The notes: generated by a model from the sequence alone, not told the origin. DNA of 23,229 bases from Pseudomonadota bacterium (GCA_023444765.1 JAEXLY010000195.1:1-23229); one strand, 5' to 3'. Shown: positions 1 to 8,391, numbered from the stretch's first letter. Program-made: numbers and translations.

Positions 1-297
1 GTCGACGGTCGCGCGCGGCAGTCCGCTTCGCCCGCGCTGGAGCGGGTCGAGGTCAGCGGCAGTCGCGTCACCCCGCCAGCGGCGGCGGAGGTCGATGTGC
101 TTGCCGACCAGCCGCTCGACGAACAGCCGCCGGCCTCGGCCGATTCGCCCGCGGTGCGCGAGAGCTGGCTGCAGCGCATCCGCGAACTGCGCGACGACGG
201 CCGCCTGGACGAGGCTCGCGACAGCCTGCGCGAGTTCGTGCGCCGCCATCCGCAGGCCCAGGTGCCGGCCGACCTGCGTCCGCTGCTCGAAGAATGA
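1..297 (+). CDS. C-terminal part of a hypothetical protein, possibly anti-sigma-like
   Basis: The reading frame is open from the first base and ends in TGA at 295-297, so only the last 98 residues are present. The visible part starts with a low-complexity Ala/Pro/Asp/Glu-rich linker containing a VEVSGSR segment. It ends in a helical, charged block (about residues 55-98) with an Arg-Glu-Leu / Asp-Glu-Ala-Arg helix pair followed by a PADLRPLL segment. Similar C-termini occur in hypothetical or anti-sigma-factor-like proteins of Xanthomonadaceae; this is a recollection of style and was not searched. The stop overlaps the start of the next gene as ATGA, so the two are probably translationally coupled. 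Codon use matches the neighbours. Function is not assignable from this fragment. Confidence 0.7.
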   Translation, partial: VDGRARQSASPALERVEVSGSRVTPPAAAEVDVLADQPLDEQPPASADSPAVRESWLQRIRELRDDGRLDEARDSLREFVRRHPQAQVPADLRPLLEE

Positions 298-884
298 CGC
301 TGGACACGCTGGCTGCGCCGGTGCAGCACGCCATCGAGGTCAGGCACAGCCGCTTCCTCGCCCATGCCGCCCCGATCGGAACGCCGGCCGACGCGTCCGC
401 GTTCCTGCGCGACGTGGCCGTGCCCGACGCTACCCACAACTGCTGGGCCTGGCGCCTGGGAGGCGATTACCGCAGCAGCGACGACGGCGAGCCGGCCGGC
501 ACCGCCGGGCGCCCGATCCTCGCCGCGATCGACGGCCAGGGCTTCGACCGCGTCGTGGTGGTGGTCACGCGCTGGTTCGGCGGGATCAAGCTCGGCGCCG
601 GCGGGCTGGTGCGCGCCTACGGCGGCGCGGCCGCGGAGTGCCTGCGGCTGGCGCCGCGCCTGCCGCTGGTCGAAACCACGCGGCTGGCGGTGCATGTCGC
701 GTTCGAGGACATCTCGCTCCTGCACCACCTGCTGCCCGCATACTCGGCGAGCAAACTCGACGAGTCGTTCGATGCCGCGGGTGCGCGGATCGGCCTCGAG
801 CTGCCCCTCGACCAGGCCCGCGCCTTGAAAACCCGGCTGCGCGACGCCACCCGTGACCGGGCACGTTTCGACGACGAAGGCTGA
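294..884 (+). CDS. YigZ/IMPACT-family protein
   Basis: This 196-residue protein belongs to the YigZ/IMPACT (UPF0029) family. Family hallmarks are visible: THNCWAWR near residues 47-54, DGEPAGTAGRPIL at 64-76, and the glycine-rich VTRWFGGIKLGAGGLVRAYG at 91-110. The remainder matches the C-terminal DUF1949-type ferredoxin-like domain. The length is normal for the bacterial family (about 190-210). Bacterial members are poorly characterised; the eukaryotic homologue IMPACT regulates Gcn2, and nucleotide or RNA binding has been suggested for YigZ. The start is fixed by the ATGA overlap with the preceding gene, and the stop overlaps the next start by one base (TGATG). The three genes therefore look like one transcript, although no functional link between them is obvious. 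Confidence 0.92.
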   Translation: MTLDTLAAPVQHAIEVRHSRFLAHAAPIGTPADASAFLRDVAVPDATHNCWAWRLGGDYRSSDDGEPAGTAGRPILAAIDGQGFDRVVVVVTRWFGGIKLGAGGLVRAYGGAAAECLRLAPRLPLVETTRLAVHVAFEDISLLHHLLPAYSASKLDESFDAAGARIGLELPLDQARALKTRLRDATRDRARFDDEG

Positions 885-2674
885 TGGCGTTCTCCCATGA
901 CCGGCGCACCGGCGCCCGCGACACCGCGCCCGACGCCGGCAAGGCCCCGATCGGATCGCTGCGCACGCTGTGGCCCTTCGTCATGCGCCAGAAGCGGCTG
1001 TTCGCCGCCTGGCTGGTCGCGCTGGCCGCCTCCTCGACCGCCACCCTGGCCCTGCCGGTCGCGGTGCGGCACGTGATCGACCAGGGTTTCAGCAGCGGCA
1101 GCAACATTGACGCGACCTTCGCCATGGTGCTGGTGGTGGCCCTGGCGCTGGCGTTCGCCACCGCCGCGCGCTTCTTCTTCGTCTCGCTGCTGGGCGAGCG
1201 CGTGGTCGCCGACCTGCGCAACCGGCTGTACGCGCACCTGGTCGGGCTGGACCAGGCCTTCTTCGAACGCAGCCGCAGCGGCGAGCTGGTGTCGCGCCTG
1301 AGCGCGGATACCGAACTGCTGCGCAGCGTGATCGGCTCGACCATGTCGGTGGCCCTGCGCAGCGTGGTCACCGTGCTGGGCAGCGTGGTGATGCTGGTGG
1401 TCACCAGCCCGAAGCTGGCGATCTGGGCGATGGTCGGCATCCCGCTGTTCGTGCTGCCGCTGGTGCTGGGCGGCCGGCGCCTGCAGAAGATCTCGCGCCA
1501 GGCGCAGGACCGCGTGGCCGACGCCAACTCGCTGGCCGCCGAGGCGCTGGGTGCGATCCGCACGGTGCAGGCGCATGCGCGCGAGGATTACGAACGCGGC
1601 CGCTTCGCCGACGCGGTGGCGCTGTCGGTGGCGACCGCGCGCCGGCGCATCGGCGTGCAGTCGCTGGTCACCGCGGTTGCGATCTCGCTGATCTTCGGCG
1701 CGATCATCCTGGTGCTCTGGTCGGGCGCGCACGACGTGATCGGCGGGGAGATGACCGCGGGCACGCTCGGCCAGTTCGTGCTGTACGCGCTGCTGGGCGC
1801 CGGCTCGGTGGGCGCGCTGGCCGAAGTGTGGAACGAGCTGCAGCGCGCGGCCGGCGGCATGGGGCGCATCGGCGAGCTGCTGGGCGAACGCAGCGGTATC
1901 GTCGCCCCCGCGCGGCCGGCGCCGCTGCCGCAGCCGCTGCGGGGGGCGCTGCGCCTGGATGAGGTGTCCTTCCACTATCCCTCGCGGCCCGATGCCCCCG
2001 CGCTGCACGGCTTCAACTTGGACGTGGCCCCGGGCGAGACGGTGGCGCTGGTCGGTCCCTCGGGCGCCGGCAAGAGCACGGTGCTGGCGCTGCTGCTGCG
2101 CTTCCACGACCCGCAGTCGGGAACGATCACGGTCGATGGCATCGACGTGGCCACGCTCGACCCCATGGCGCTGCGCGAAGCGATGGCGCTGGTCCCGCAG
2201 CAGCCGGCGATCTTCGCCGCCAGCGCGCGCGAGAACATCCGGTACGGGCGGCTTGGCGCCAGCGACGCCGAAGTGGAGTCGGCAGCACGCGCGGCCGAGG
2301 CGCACGAGTTCATCTGCGCCCTGCCGGCGGGCTACGACGAGCAACTGGGCGAACGCGGGGCGCGCCTCTCCGGCGGCCAGCAGCAGCGCATCGCCATCGC
2401 CCGTGCATTGTTGCGCGACGCGCCGATCCTGCTGCTGGACGAGGCCACCTCGGCGCTGGACGCGCAGAGCGAACGCGCGGTGCAGACCGCGCTCGAACAC
2501 CTGATGGACGGGCGCACCACCCTGGTGATCGCGCATCGCCTGGCCACCATCCTCAAGGCCGACCGCATCGTGGTCATGGACCAGGGCCGCATCGTCGCGC
2601 AGGGCACGCACGAAGAGCTGCTGGCGCAGGGCGGCCTTTACGCCGAGCTGGCGCGGCTGCAGTTCATCGACTGA
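884..2674 (+). CDS. ABC exporter half-transporter (subfamily B, fused permease and ATPase)
   Basis: A 596-residue fused ABC exporter in the inner membrane, expected to work as a homodimer or heterodimer. The N-terminal six-helix ABC transmembrane domain covers about residues 30-330 and the nucleotide-binding domain about 355-590. Catalytic motifs are intact: Walker A GPSGAGKST (391-399), Q-loop Gln near 439-440, signature LSGGQQQR (495-502), Walker B ILLLDE (515-520) with catalytic Glu520, D-loop SALD and switch His551. The layout resembles MsbA-like lipid or multidrug exporters, but the substrate cannot be read from sequence. The start overlaps the YigZ stop by one base. The 3' end overlaps the convergent XRE regulator by 11 bp, with no intrinsic terminator seen between them. 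Confidence 0.95.
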   Translation: MAFSHDRRTGARDTAPDAGKAPIGSLRTLWPFVMRQKRLFAAWLVALAASSTATLALPVAVRHVIDQGFSSGSNIDATFAMVLVVALALAFATAARFFFVSLLGERVVADLRNRLYAHLVGLDQAFFERSRSGELVSRLSADTELLRSVIGSTMSVALRSVVTVLGSVVMLVVTSPKLAIWAMVGIPLFVLPLVLGGRRLQKISRQAQDRVADANSLAAEALGAIRTVQAHAREDYERGRFADAVALSVATARRRIGVQSLVTAVAISLIFGAIILVLWSGAHDVIGGEMTAGTLGQFVLYALLGAGSVGALAEVWNELQRAAGGMGRIGELLGERSGIVAPARPAPLPQPLRGALRLDEVSFHYPSRPDAPALHGFNLDVAPGETVALVGPSGAGKSTVLALLLRFHDPQSGTITVDGIDVATLDPMALREAMALVPQQPAIFAASARENIRYGRLGASDAEVESAARAAEAHEFICALPAGYDEQLGERGARLSGGQQQRIAIARALLRDAPILLLDEATSALDAQSERAVQTALEHLMDGRTTLVIAHRLATILKADRIVVMDQGRIVAQGTHEELLAQGGLYAELARLQFID

Positions 2675-3524
2675 GGCCGGGGGCGTCCGCTTCGCCCGTG
2701 GCCGCCGCCAGCGCGCGGCAGTGGGCTGCGGTCGCATCGTCCGTCGGGAAGCAGCATTCGATGTGCAACTCGTCCAGGGTGATGTCGCGCGGCATGGCGA
2801 AGGTGGTGATGGTTGAGAAGAAGCGCAACTCGATCCCATCCCTGCGAAGGACGGTGGTCAGCAGCGGCGACGGCGGCGCCGACACATCGCGCAGTCGCCA
2901 GCGCGCGGGCACGCCGGGATAGGCGAGCATCTCGTCGAGCAGCTCGCGCGCGACGCGGTCTCCGGGCACGGCGGCGACCTGTTCGTGCAGGTGCCGGATC
3001 AGTTCGCCCGCCACCTCCTCCCAGTTGGCGATCGCTTCGCGCAGGTCTGCCGGGTCGAAGAACTGGCGCATGATGTTGGCGTGCGCGCTGTCGCGGCCGC
3101 CGAGCATCAGCCGGTTGACGCGCATGGCGGCGTCATTGGCACGCAGCACGTCCCAGCGACGGTTGATCAGGAACGCCGGGTACGGCGACTGTTGGGCGAG
3201 GATCGCGTCGATGGCCTGGTCGATGCGCGCCAGCACGGGCGCGCCGAGCGCGGTCTCGGGAAACTGCGGCGCGAAGCCCGCATCGAGCAACAGGGCGTTG
3301 CGCTCACGCAGCGGCATTTCCAGCGCGTCGGCCAGCCGCGCCAGCAGATCGCGTCCCGGCCGCGACCTGCCGGTTTCGATGCAGCTCAGGTGGCGGGCAG
3401 AGGTGTCGGCGGCGAGTGCCAGCTCGAGCTGGCTCAGGTGCCGTGCATTGCGCCACTCGCGCAGCCGCGCGCCGACCGCCGTCGGCACGGGATCGCTGCT
3501 GTGTCGCTGGCGCGCGCCGTCCAT
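2664..3524 (-). CDS. XRE-family regulator with MmyB-like ligand-binding domain
   Basis: A 286-residue transcriptional regulator. An N-terminal helix-turn-helix of the XRE/Cro type lies at about residues 16-75, with SQLELALAADTSARHLSCIETGRSRP as the recognition part (quoted across two helices). It is followed by the MmyB-like ligand-binding domain (MLTR_LBD) at about 100-275, with the typical YPAFLINRRWDVLRAN block. The open frame extends 57 codons upstream to 3695, but that extension is a low-complexity Gly/Arg/Ala stretch running into the divergent promoter region. ATG 3524 gives the normal family N-terminus. Members usually control a neighbouring, divergently oriented metabolic gene; here that is the PEP mutase-like gene, and the gap contains two palindromes. 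The ligand is unknown. Confidence 0.9.
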   Translation of the reverse strand: MDGARQRHSSDPVPTAVGARLREWRNARHLSQLELALAADTSARHLSCIETGRSRPGRDLLARLADALEMPLRERNALLLDAGFAPQFPETALGAPVLARIDQAIDAILAQQSPYPAFLINRRWDVLRANDAAMRVNRLMLGGRDSAHANIMRQFFDPADLREAIANWEEVAGELIRHLHEQVAAVPGDRVARELLDEMLAYPGVPARWRLRDVSAPPSPLLTTVLRRDGIELRFFSTITTFAMPRDITLDELHIECCFPTDDATAAHCRALAAATGEADAPGLSR

Positions 3525-3634
3525 GCCGCGAGGATACGGCCGCCCGCCACCCGGCCGCCATGACCTGCGCGTCATTGCCGCCCGCACGCCGTGCGCGCAG
3601 CCTGCGCCGCAACCACACGGCCCGGAGCCACGCC
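3525..3634. promoter_or_regulatory. Divergent intergenic region with two palindromes (candidate operators)
   Basis: This 110-bp gap separates the divergent XRE regulator and the PEP mutase-like gene. Two inverted repeats are visible. ATGAC-N6-GTCAT spans 3560-3575. A 13-bp near-perfect palindrome, CGCACG-C-CGTGCG, spans 3583-3595. Either could bind the dimeric regulator encoded next door. No convincing -35/-10 pair was found for either gene. Operator function is inferred from position and symmetry only. Confidence 0.4.
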
Positions 3635-4396
3635 ATGCATCCCCGCACCCCGCTCGCACGTCGCCTCCACGCCCTGCACCAGGGTCCCCGGCCATTGCTG
3701 CTGTTCAACGCCTGGGACGCGGGCAGCGCGAAGACCATCGCCGGCTGCGGCGCGGAGGCGCTGGCCACCAGCAGCTGGTCGGTGGCTGCCGCGCACGGCC
3801 TGCCCGATGGCGAACAGCTGCCGCTGGAGGCGACGCTTGAGACTGTCGCCCGGATCGCGAGGGTGAGCGGGCTGCCGCTGGCGGTGGACCTGGAACGCGG
3901 CTACGACGATCCGGCCGACACCGTGGCGCGCGCCATCGCGGCCGGCGCGGTCGGCGGCAATTTCGAGGACGGACTGGCGTCGGGCCTGCGCCCGCTGGAG
4001 GACCAGGCCGCGCGGCTCGCGCAGGTGCGCGCGGCCGCCGACGTCGCAGGGCTGCCGTTCTTCATCAACGCCCGCACCGACCTGTTCCTGCAGCGCCCCG
4101 CCGATACGCACGATGCCGCCCTGGTGGACGAGGCGCTGGCGCGCGCACGGGACTATGCCGCCGCCGGCGCCAATGGGCTGTTCGTGCCGGGGCTGGTCGC
4201 ACCCGCGCTGATCGAGCGCGTGGTGCAGGGATCGCCGCTGCCGGTCAACATCATGTGGGTGCCCGGCTGCCCCGCGTTCGATGCATTGGCCCGGCTCGGC
4301 GTCGCGCGCGTGAGCCACGGTCCCGGCCCCTACCTCGCGGCGATGCGGGCGGTAACCGGGGCGTACGCGGAGGCGGGGGGCGCCAGCCCGTCCTAG
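3635..4396 (+). CDS. Isocitrate lyase/phosphoenolpyruvate mutase superfamily protein
   Basis: A 253-residue TIM-barrel protein of the isocitrate lyase/PEP mutase superfamily, cytoplasmic. Visible family segments are LLFNAWDAGSAK (residues 22-33), ALATSSWSVA (42-51), VDLERGYDDP (84-93), GGNFEDG (107-113) and INARTDLFL (144-152), which supply the usual acidic Mg2+-binding positions. The KKCGH signature of true isocitrate lyases is absent, so the enzyme is more likely a C-C or P-C lyase/mutase-like member acting on a small 2-oxo acid or carboxylate; the substrate is unknown. The ATG at 3635 is chosen over in-frame starts upstream because GGAG lies 7 nt before it and the family N-terminus begins there. 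The gene is convergent with the AraC remnant, overlapping it by 4 bp (stop codons CTAG). Confidence 0.9.
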   Translation: MHPRTPLARRLHALHQGPRPLLLFNAWDAGSAKTIAGCGAEALATSSWSVAAAHGLPDGEQLPLEATLETVARIARVSGLPLAVDLERGYDDPADTVARAIAAGAVGGNFEDGLASGLRPLEDQAARLAQVRAAADVAGLPFFINARTDLFLQRPADTHDAALVDEALARARDYAAAGANGLFVPGLVAPALIERVVQGSPLPVNIMWVPGCPAFDALARLGVARVSHGPGPYLAAMRAVTGAYAEAGGASPS

Positions 4397-5133
4397 GACG
4401 GCGCGCCCACGCCTGCTACGCGGACCCGTCGTGCGTCAACTGCCTGCTGCCACTCGCGCGGCGAGCGCCCCGTGCTCGCCCTGAACGCGCGGGACAGTGC
4501 CGCCTCGCTGCCGTAGCCCACGTCGGCCGCCACCGCCTTGAGCGGCCGGCCGCGCCGCAGCGCCTGCTGCGCCAGCCCGATCCGCCATTCCCGCAGGTAG
4601 TGCCCGGGCGTGATGCCCACCGTGTCGCGAAACGCGGCGGCGAACACGCTGCGCGACATGCCCGCTTCGCGCGCCACGCAGGCGCTGATGGGACAGGCCC
4701 GCGAGCATGCCGCCGCTGATGCCCCCCTGCTCCATCAGTTCTCGCAGCACCTGGATCATCACCAGCTCGAAAAGGCGCTCCACCAGCGCCACGCGCCCGC
4801 AGCGCTGCTCGAGCGCTTCCTCGAACAGCAGCTCCAGCACCGGCGCCGCACCGGCAATTTCCGCCAGCGGCAGGCAGACCAGCGGCGGCAACGAAGTGGC
4901 GACGGGATTGCGGGCGCCGCCCTCGAACGCCAGGTGCGCGCAGACCATGTCCGCGCCGCGCACCGGATCGGTGACGAAGCGGTGCGCGACCGGCCGCGCG
5001 AACAGCAGCAGGCTGGGGCGGCCACCCGCAGGGTTTCGCGCCCGTAGTGCGCCTCCGCCGCGCCTTGGCGCGGGCCGGAGGACATTCGCGGAAGAAGGCC
5101 CTCCGGTTGCGGCAGCGCGCGCCGGCTCGCCAT
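4393..5133 (-). pseudogene. Broken AraC-family regulator (Cupin_6 plus AraC HTH)
   Basis: Pieces of one AraC-type regulator lie in different frames. The sensor part (about 5020-4690) reads PSLLLFARPVAHRFVTD, then SLPPLVCLPLAEI and APVLELLFEEALEQ, typical of the Cupin_6 N-terminal domain. The DNA-binding part (4677-4393) reads AGMSRSVFAAAFRDTVGITP and DVGYGSEAALSRAF, a complete second half of the AraC HTH. The frame changes near 4675-4690, directly after GLSHQRL. Compared with the family, about 20 residues, including most of the first HTH helix, appear to be missing there. A second frame break lies near a GGGG run at 5015-5018, so the N-terminus (possible ATG at 5133) is degenerate too. Two lesions plus a deletion suggest a pseudogene, though sequencing error cannot be excluded. 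The 5' limit is approximate. Confidence 0.75.
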
Positions 5134-5193
5134 GCGTCCCCTGAAAGCGAGGCCCGCGCCACGCGTGCGGCACAGCCCTCGCGAACGCGCGAC

Positions 5194-6819
5194 CTACGCG
5201 CCAGCCGCACGCGCCAGCAGCATCCCGGCATCCACCCCCGGCCCCAGCGTTCCGTACACGCCGGTGCCCCGTCCACCGAGGCGACTGCCGCAGAACGCGG
5301 ACGCCATCGGACTGCCGGCCCCGATCAGCACCGCCGCTTGCAGCAGCAGCGCCATCGTCTCCACCAGCCTCCGCGCCCCCGCCTCGTCCGCACCGGCAGA
5401 CAGTGCGGCGCGCAGATCCGCCAGCGACGCATCGAAGTCCGGGTCGTATCCTGCCGCCGCGTCCAGCCGCGCGAAGAACGCCGCGACCGTCTCCGGCTCC
5501 CTGCCCAGCGCACGCAGCACGTCCAGGCACTGGATGTTGCCGCTGCCCTCCCAGATCGAGTTCAGCGGCGCCTGCCGGTACAGCCGCGGCAGCAGCGACT
5601 CCTCCACGTAGCCCGCCCCGCCCAGGCACTCCTGCGCCTCGTTGACCAGGCCCGGCGCGCGCTTGCAGATCCAGAACTTGCCGATCGCGGTGGCGATGCG
5701 CGCGAAGGCTGCCTCGTCCGCGTCGTGCGATGCGGCATCCACCGCGCGCGCAACCCGCATCGACAATGCCAGCGCGGCTTCCGATTCGATCGCCACGTCG
5801 GCCAGCACGTTGCGCATCAGCGGCTGGTCGAGCAGCGCGCGGCCGAAAGCCTTGCGATGCCGGCAGTGATGCAGCGCCTGCGCCAGCGCCATGCGCATCA
5901 ACCCCGCCGAGCCGAGCATGCAGTCCAGGCGCGTGAGCATCACCATCGGGATGATGGTCGCCACGCCGCGCCCCTCGTCGCCGACGCGATGCGCGCGTAC
6001 CGCATCGAACTCGATCTCCGATGAGGCATTGCTCCAGTCGCCCAGCTTGTCCTTGAGCCGCATCAGCCGGAAGCCGTTGAGCGCTCCGTCCGGCAGGCGC
6101 CGCGGCATCAGGAAACAGGTCAGGCCGCCCGGCGCCTGGGCCAGTACCAGGAACCCGTCGCTCATCGGCGCAGAGAAGAACCACTTGTGCCCGCGCAGCA
6201 CGTAGGTGTCGCCGCCGTCCAGCGGCGTGGCCGTGGTGGTGTTGGCGCGTACGTCGCTGCCACCCTGCTTCTCGGTCATGCCCATGCCCAGGGTGATGCC
6301 GTGCTTGTCTGCGAGGGGCAGGTCGCGCGGATCGTAGCGGCAGGCGGCGACCTTCGCAGTCCACTCCCGCAGTGCGGGTTCTCGCGCCAGTACCGGCACC
6401 GCGGCATGCGTCATCGTCAACGGGCAGCTGGTGCCCGGCTCGGCCTGGTAGTGCAGGTAGGACAGCGCGGCGCGTGCGACATGCGCGCCCGCGGTCGACT
6501 GCGCCCAGGACAGTCCAGCCACGCCGTTGCCGATCGCCGCGTCCATGATCCGGTGGTAGTGCGGATGGAACTCGACCGTATCGATGCGATGGCCGTTGCG
6601 GTCGTGGGTGCGCAGCCGCGGACGATCGCGGTGCGCGTCGAACGACAGCGCCAGCAGCTCGCCACCGGCCAGCGCGCCATACGCGGCAACGGTTGCGGAG
6701 AATCCGCCGCCACCCTCGCGCTGCAGCGCCTCGCGCAGCGCGGGATCTTCCTGCCACAGGTCGCGCGACGCGTACTCCGGCGGCTGGTTCGCGACCTCAT
6801 GGGTAACCGATGCGCTCAT
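5194..6819 (-). CDS. aidB: AidB-type acyl-CoA dehydrogenase (DNA alkylation response family)
   Basis: A 541-residue flavoprotein of the AidB branch of the acyl-CoA dehydrogenase superfamily, the same size as Escherichia coli AidB. Diagnostic segments are GMTEKQGGSDVRANT (180-194), LRGHKWFFSAPMSDGFLVLAQ (quoted start at 208), RKAFGRALLDQPLMRNVLAD (322-341), CLGGAGYVEESLLPRLYRQAPL (from 398) and SIWEGSGNIQCLDVLR (421-436), which carries the AidB-type Glu (E424). E. coli AidB binds FAD and DNA and is induced by alkylation stress; its true substrate is unsettled. The start is ATG 6819 with AGGAGG just upstream. It overlaps the stop of the upstream monooxygenase by 4 bp (ATGA), so the two are coupled. 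No Ada-box-like site was recognised. Confidence 0.92.
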   Translation of the reverse strand: MSASVTHEVANQPPEYASRDLWQEDPALREALQREGGGGFSATVAAYGALAGGELLALSFDAHRDRPRLRTHDRNGHRIDTVEFHPHYHRIMDAAIGNGVAGLSWAQSTAGAHVARAALSYLHYQAEPGTSCPLTMTHAAVPVLAREPALREWTAKVAACRYDPRDLPLADKHGITLGMGMTEKQGGSDVRANTTTATPLDGGDTYVLRGHKWFFSAPMSDGFLVLAQAPGGLTCFLMPRRLPDGALNGFRLMRLKDKLGDWSNASSEIEFDAVRAHRVGDEGRGVATIIPMVMLTRLDCMLGSAGLMRMALAQALHHCRHRKAFGRALLDQPLMRNVLADVAIESEAALALSMRVARAVDAASHDADEAAFARIATAIGKFWICKRAPGLVNEAQECLGGAGYVEESLLPRLYRQAPLNSIWEGSGNIQCLDVLRALGREPETVAAFFARLDAAAGYDPDFDASLADLRAALSAGADEAGARRLVETMALLLQAAVLIGAGSPMASAFCGSRLGGRGTGVYGTLGPGVDAGMLLARAAGA

Positions 6820-8075
6820 TCCGCCCTCCTGTCCTCGACGCGGCCGTCGATGGCCCGGTCCAGCGCGTCGACGAAGGCCTCCTCGAGCGCGATCCGGCCG
6901 AACAGCCCCTGCTGGGTACCGCTCAGCACCCGCAGCATATGGGTCCTGCCCGGGGGCAGCCGGCCCGCCGGACGCAATGCAAGGTCGCGCAGCCGGGCCA
7001 CCATGTCCAGATCCGACTGGAACATCGGCGTCAGCCAGCGGCTCCACAGCTGGTAGATGGCGACATGGCGACGGCGCTCGCGCTGCATCGCCTGGAGCGC
7101 GTCGGGCACGTGACGGTGTCCGCGCAGCGCCGAAACCAGTGCCATCGCATCCAGCAGCGCCATGTTCACGCCCTGTCCCAGTTGCGGACTCATCGCATGC
7201 GCCGCATCGCCGATCAGTACCGCATGGCCGCGGTGCCACTGCGCCAGGACGCTGTCGCGGTAGCTGGCGCGTGCCAGCTGCGCCGGTTCGCACAGGTCGG
7301 CGAGCATGGGCGCGATCTCGGACCACAGCGACAGCACCTCCGCCTTCCACGCCTCCACGCCGCCGCTCTCCCAGGCCGCGAAATCCGCCGTCGGCAGGCT
7401 CCAGAAAAAGCTCAGCCGCGGCGTGTCGTCGCCGGGCCGCGTGCCCACGGGCAGCAATCCGATCATCCGGCGCGCCGCCACGTAACGCTGCCGCAGTTCG
7501 CGCATGTGGGGCCAGCCGGCCGTGGGCACCAGGCACCACAGCGCGCCCCACGGGTACGGCCTGTCCAGCCGTACGCGGCCCACCTGGTCGCGCAGCAGCG
7601 ATGCCGCCCCGTCGGCCACCACCACCAGGTCATAGGGACCGTGGCGCCCGCCGGCCGCATCGACCATGACCCGGCCATCATCCTCCAGCGCTGTGATCTT
7701 CAGGCCCGCACGCATGGCGCCATGGCCCTCGAAGGCGTCGGCCAGGATCGAGAACAGTGCGCCACGCTGCAGGCCGACGCCGACGAGCCGCGGATCGAGT
7801 CCGTCGTACCGCATCTCCATGACCGCGCGGCCGCAGGGCGTATCGCCGAACAGCCGCTCGACCGGTGCGCCATGCGCAAGCACCTGCGGCAGCAGGCCCA
7901 TCGACCACAGCACCTGCAGCCCGCTGGGCTGCAGCAGGAAACCGGCGCCGACCGGGCCGGGTACGGGCACGCGCTCGAACACCTCGACCCGATGTCCGTC
8001 CCGCTCGAGCAGCACCGCCGCGCACTGGCCCGCGCTGCCGTAGCCGACGATGGCGACCCGGCGCGTCAACGACAT
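6816..8075 (-). CDS. FAD-dependent aromatic-type monooxygenase
   Basis: A 419-residue FAD-binding oxidoreductase of the p-hydroxybenzoate hydroxylase/UbiH-like group. Three FAD signatures are present: the Rossmann GxGxxG as GYGSAG (11-16) with Glu31 and Glu34 at the end of the second strand, the DG motif VVVADGAASLLR (151-162), and the GD motif VLIGDAAHAMSPQLGQGVN (286-304). No transmembrane segment or signal peptide is seen, so it is probably cytosolic. The substrate cannot be assigned. The start ATG at 8075 gives a normal N-terminus; no strong ribosome binding site precedes it. The gene is first in a coupled pair with the AidB-type gene, which suggests a shared stress or detoxification role, but this is inferred from context. 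Confidence 0.88.
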   Translation of the reverse strand: MSLTRRVAIVGYGSAGQCAAVLLERDGHRVEVFERVPVPGPVGAGFLLQPSGLQVLWSMGLLPQVLAHGAPVERLFGDTPCGRAVMEMRYDGLDPRLVGVGLQRGALFSILADAFEGHGAMRAGLKITALEDDGRVMVDAAGGRHGPYDLVVVADGAASLLRDQVGRVRLDRPYPWGALWCLVPTAGWPHMRELRQRYVAARRMIGLLPVGTRPGDDTPRLSFFWSLPTADFAAWESGGVEAWKAEVLSLWSEIAPMLADLCEPAQLARASYRDSVLAQWHRGHAVLIGDAAHAMSPQLGQGVNMALLDAMALVSALRGHRHVPDALQAMQRERRRHVAIYQLWSRWLTPMFQSDLDMVARLRDLALRPAGRLPPGRTHMLRVLSGTQQGLFGRIALEEAFVDALDRAIDGRVEDRRAE

Positions 8076-8270
8076 GCCCGGATGCGAATGAAAAAGTTGT
8101 GTTCGCCAACCATCTTCAAGTTCCGCAAACCGGTTCCCAACATCGATCGCAATGCGCCCGGACGCGCATCACAAGGACCATGCGCCCACCGATCCGCCAC
8201 CGTCCTGCGCACCCCATCGCAAGCCCGGGCAGCGCGGTGCCGGCGGCCTGCGCAGCGGAATCAAGGGGGA

Positions 8271-8306
8271 GGCATCCGCCTTGGGCGGATGCCGGAGGAC
8301 ATCCGC
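8271..8306. repeat. Overlapping, mutually exclusive hairpins
   Basis: GGCATCCGCC (8271-8280) and GGCGGATGCC (8284-8293) form a perfect 10-bp stem with a 3-nt loop. GCGGATG (8285-8291) can alternatively pair with CATCCGC (8300-8306). The central arm is shared, so only one hairpin can form at a time. On the minus strand this lies about 195-230 nt upstream of the monooxygenase start and about 130 nt past the cold shock stop. It could be a leader switch, a second terminator or a REP-like element. Confidence 0.6.
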
Positions 8307-8391
8307 GGAGCAGGCCCGACGGCCTCCGCGCGACCAGCCCACTCGCCACACCCGTCGGCGCCAGCCCCGGGAACAGCCGCGCAGAACCCAG

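Noticed and set aside
3635..4396. Isocitrate lyase of the glyoxylate shunt
   Set aside because: It is only 253 residues and lacks the KKCGH signature; it belongs to the broader superfamily.
5194..7551. Very long minus-strand frame that could be read as a 785-residue fusion protein containing AidB
   Set aside because: The part upstream of 6819 is a shadow of the monooxygenase gene in another frame; AGGAGG and the ATGA overlap fix the start at 6819.
8116..8349. 77-residue minus-strand open frame in the gap before the monooxygenase
   Set aside because: Its composition is Arg/Gly/Ala-heavy, it has no ribosome binding site and no recognisable motif, and it spans the hairpin cluster; more likely noncoding.
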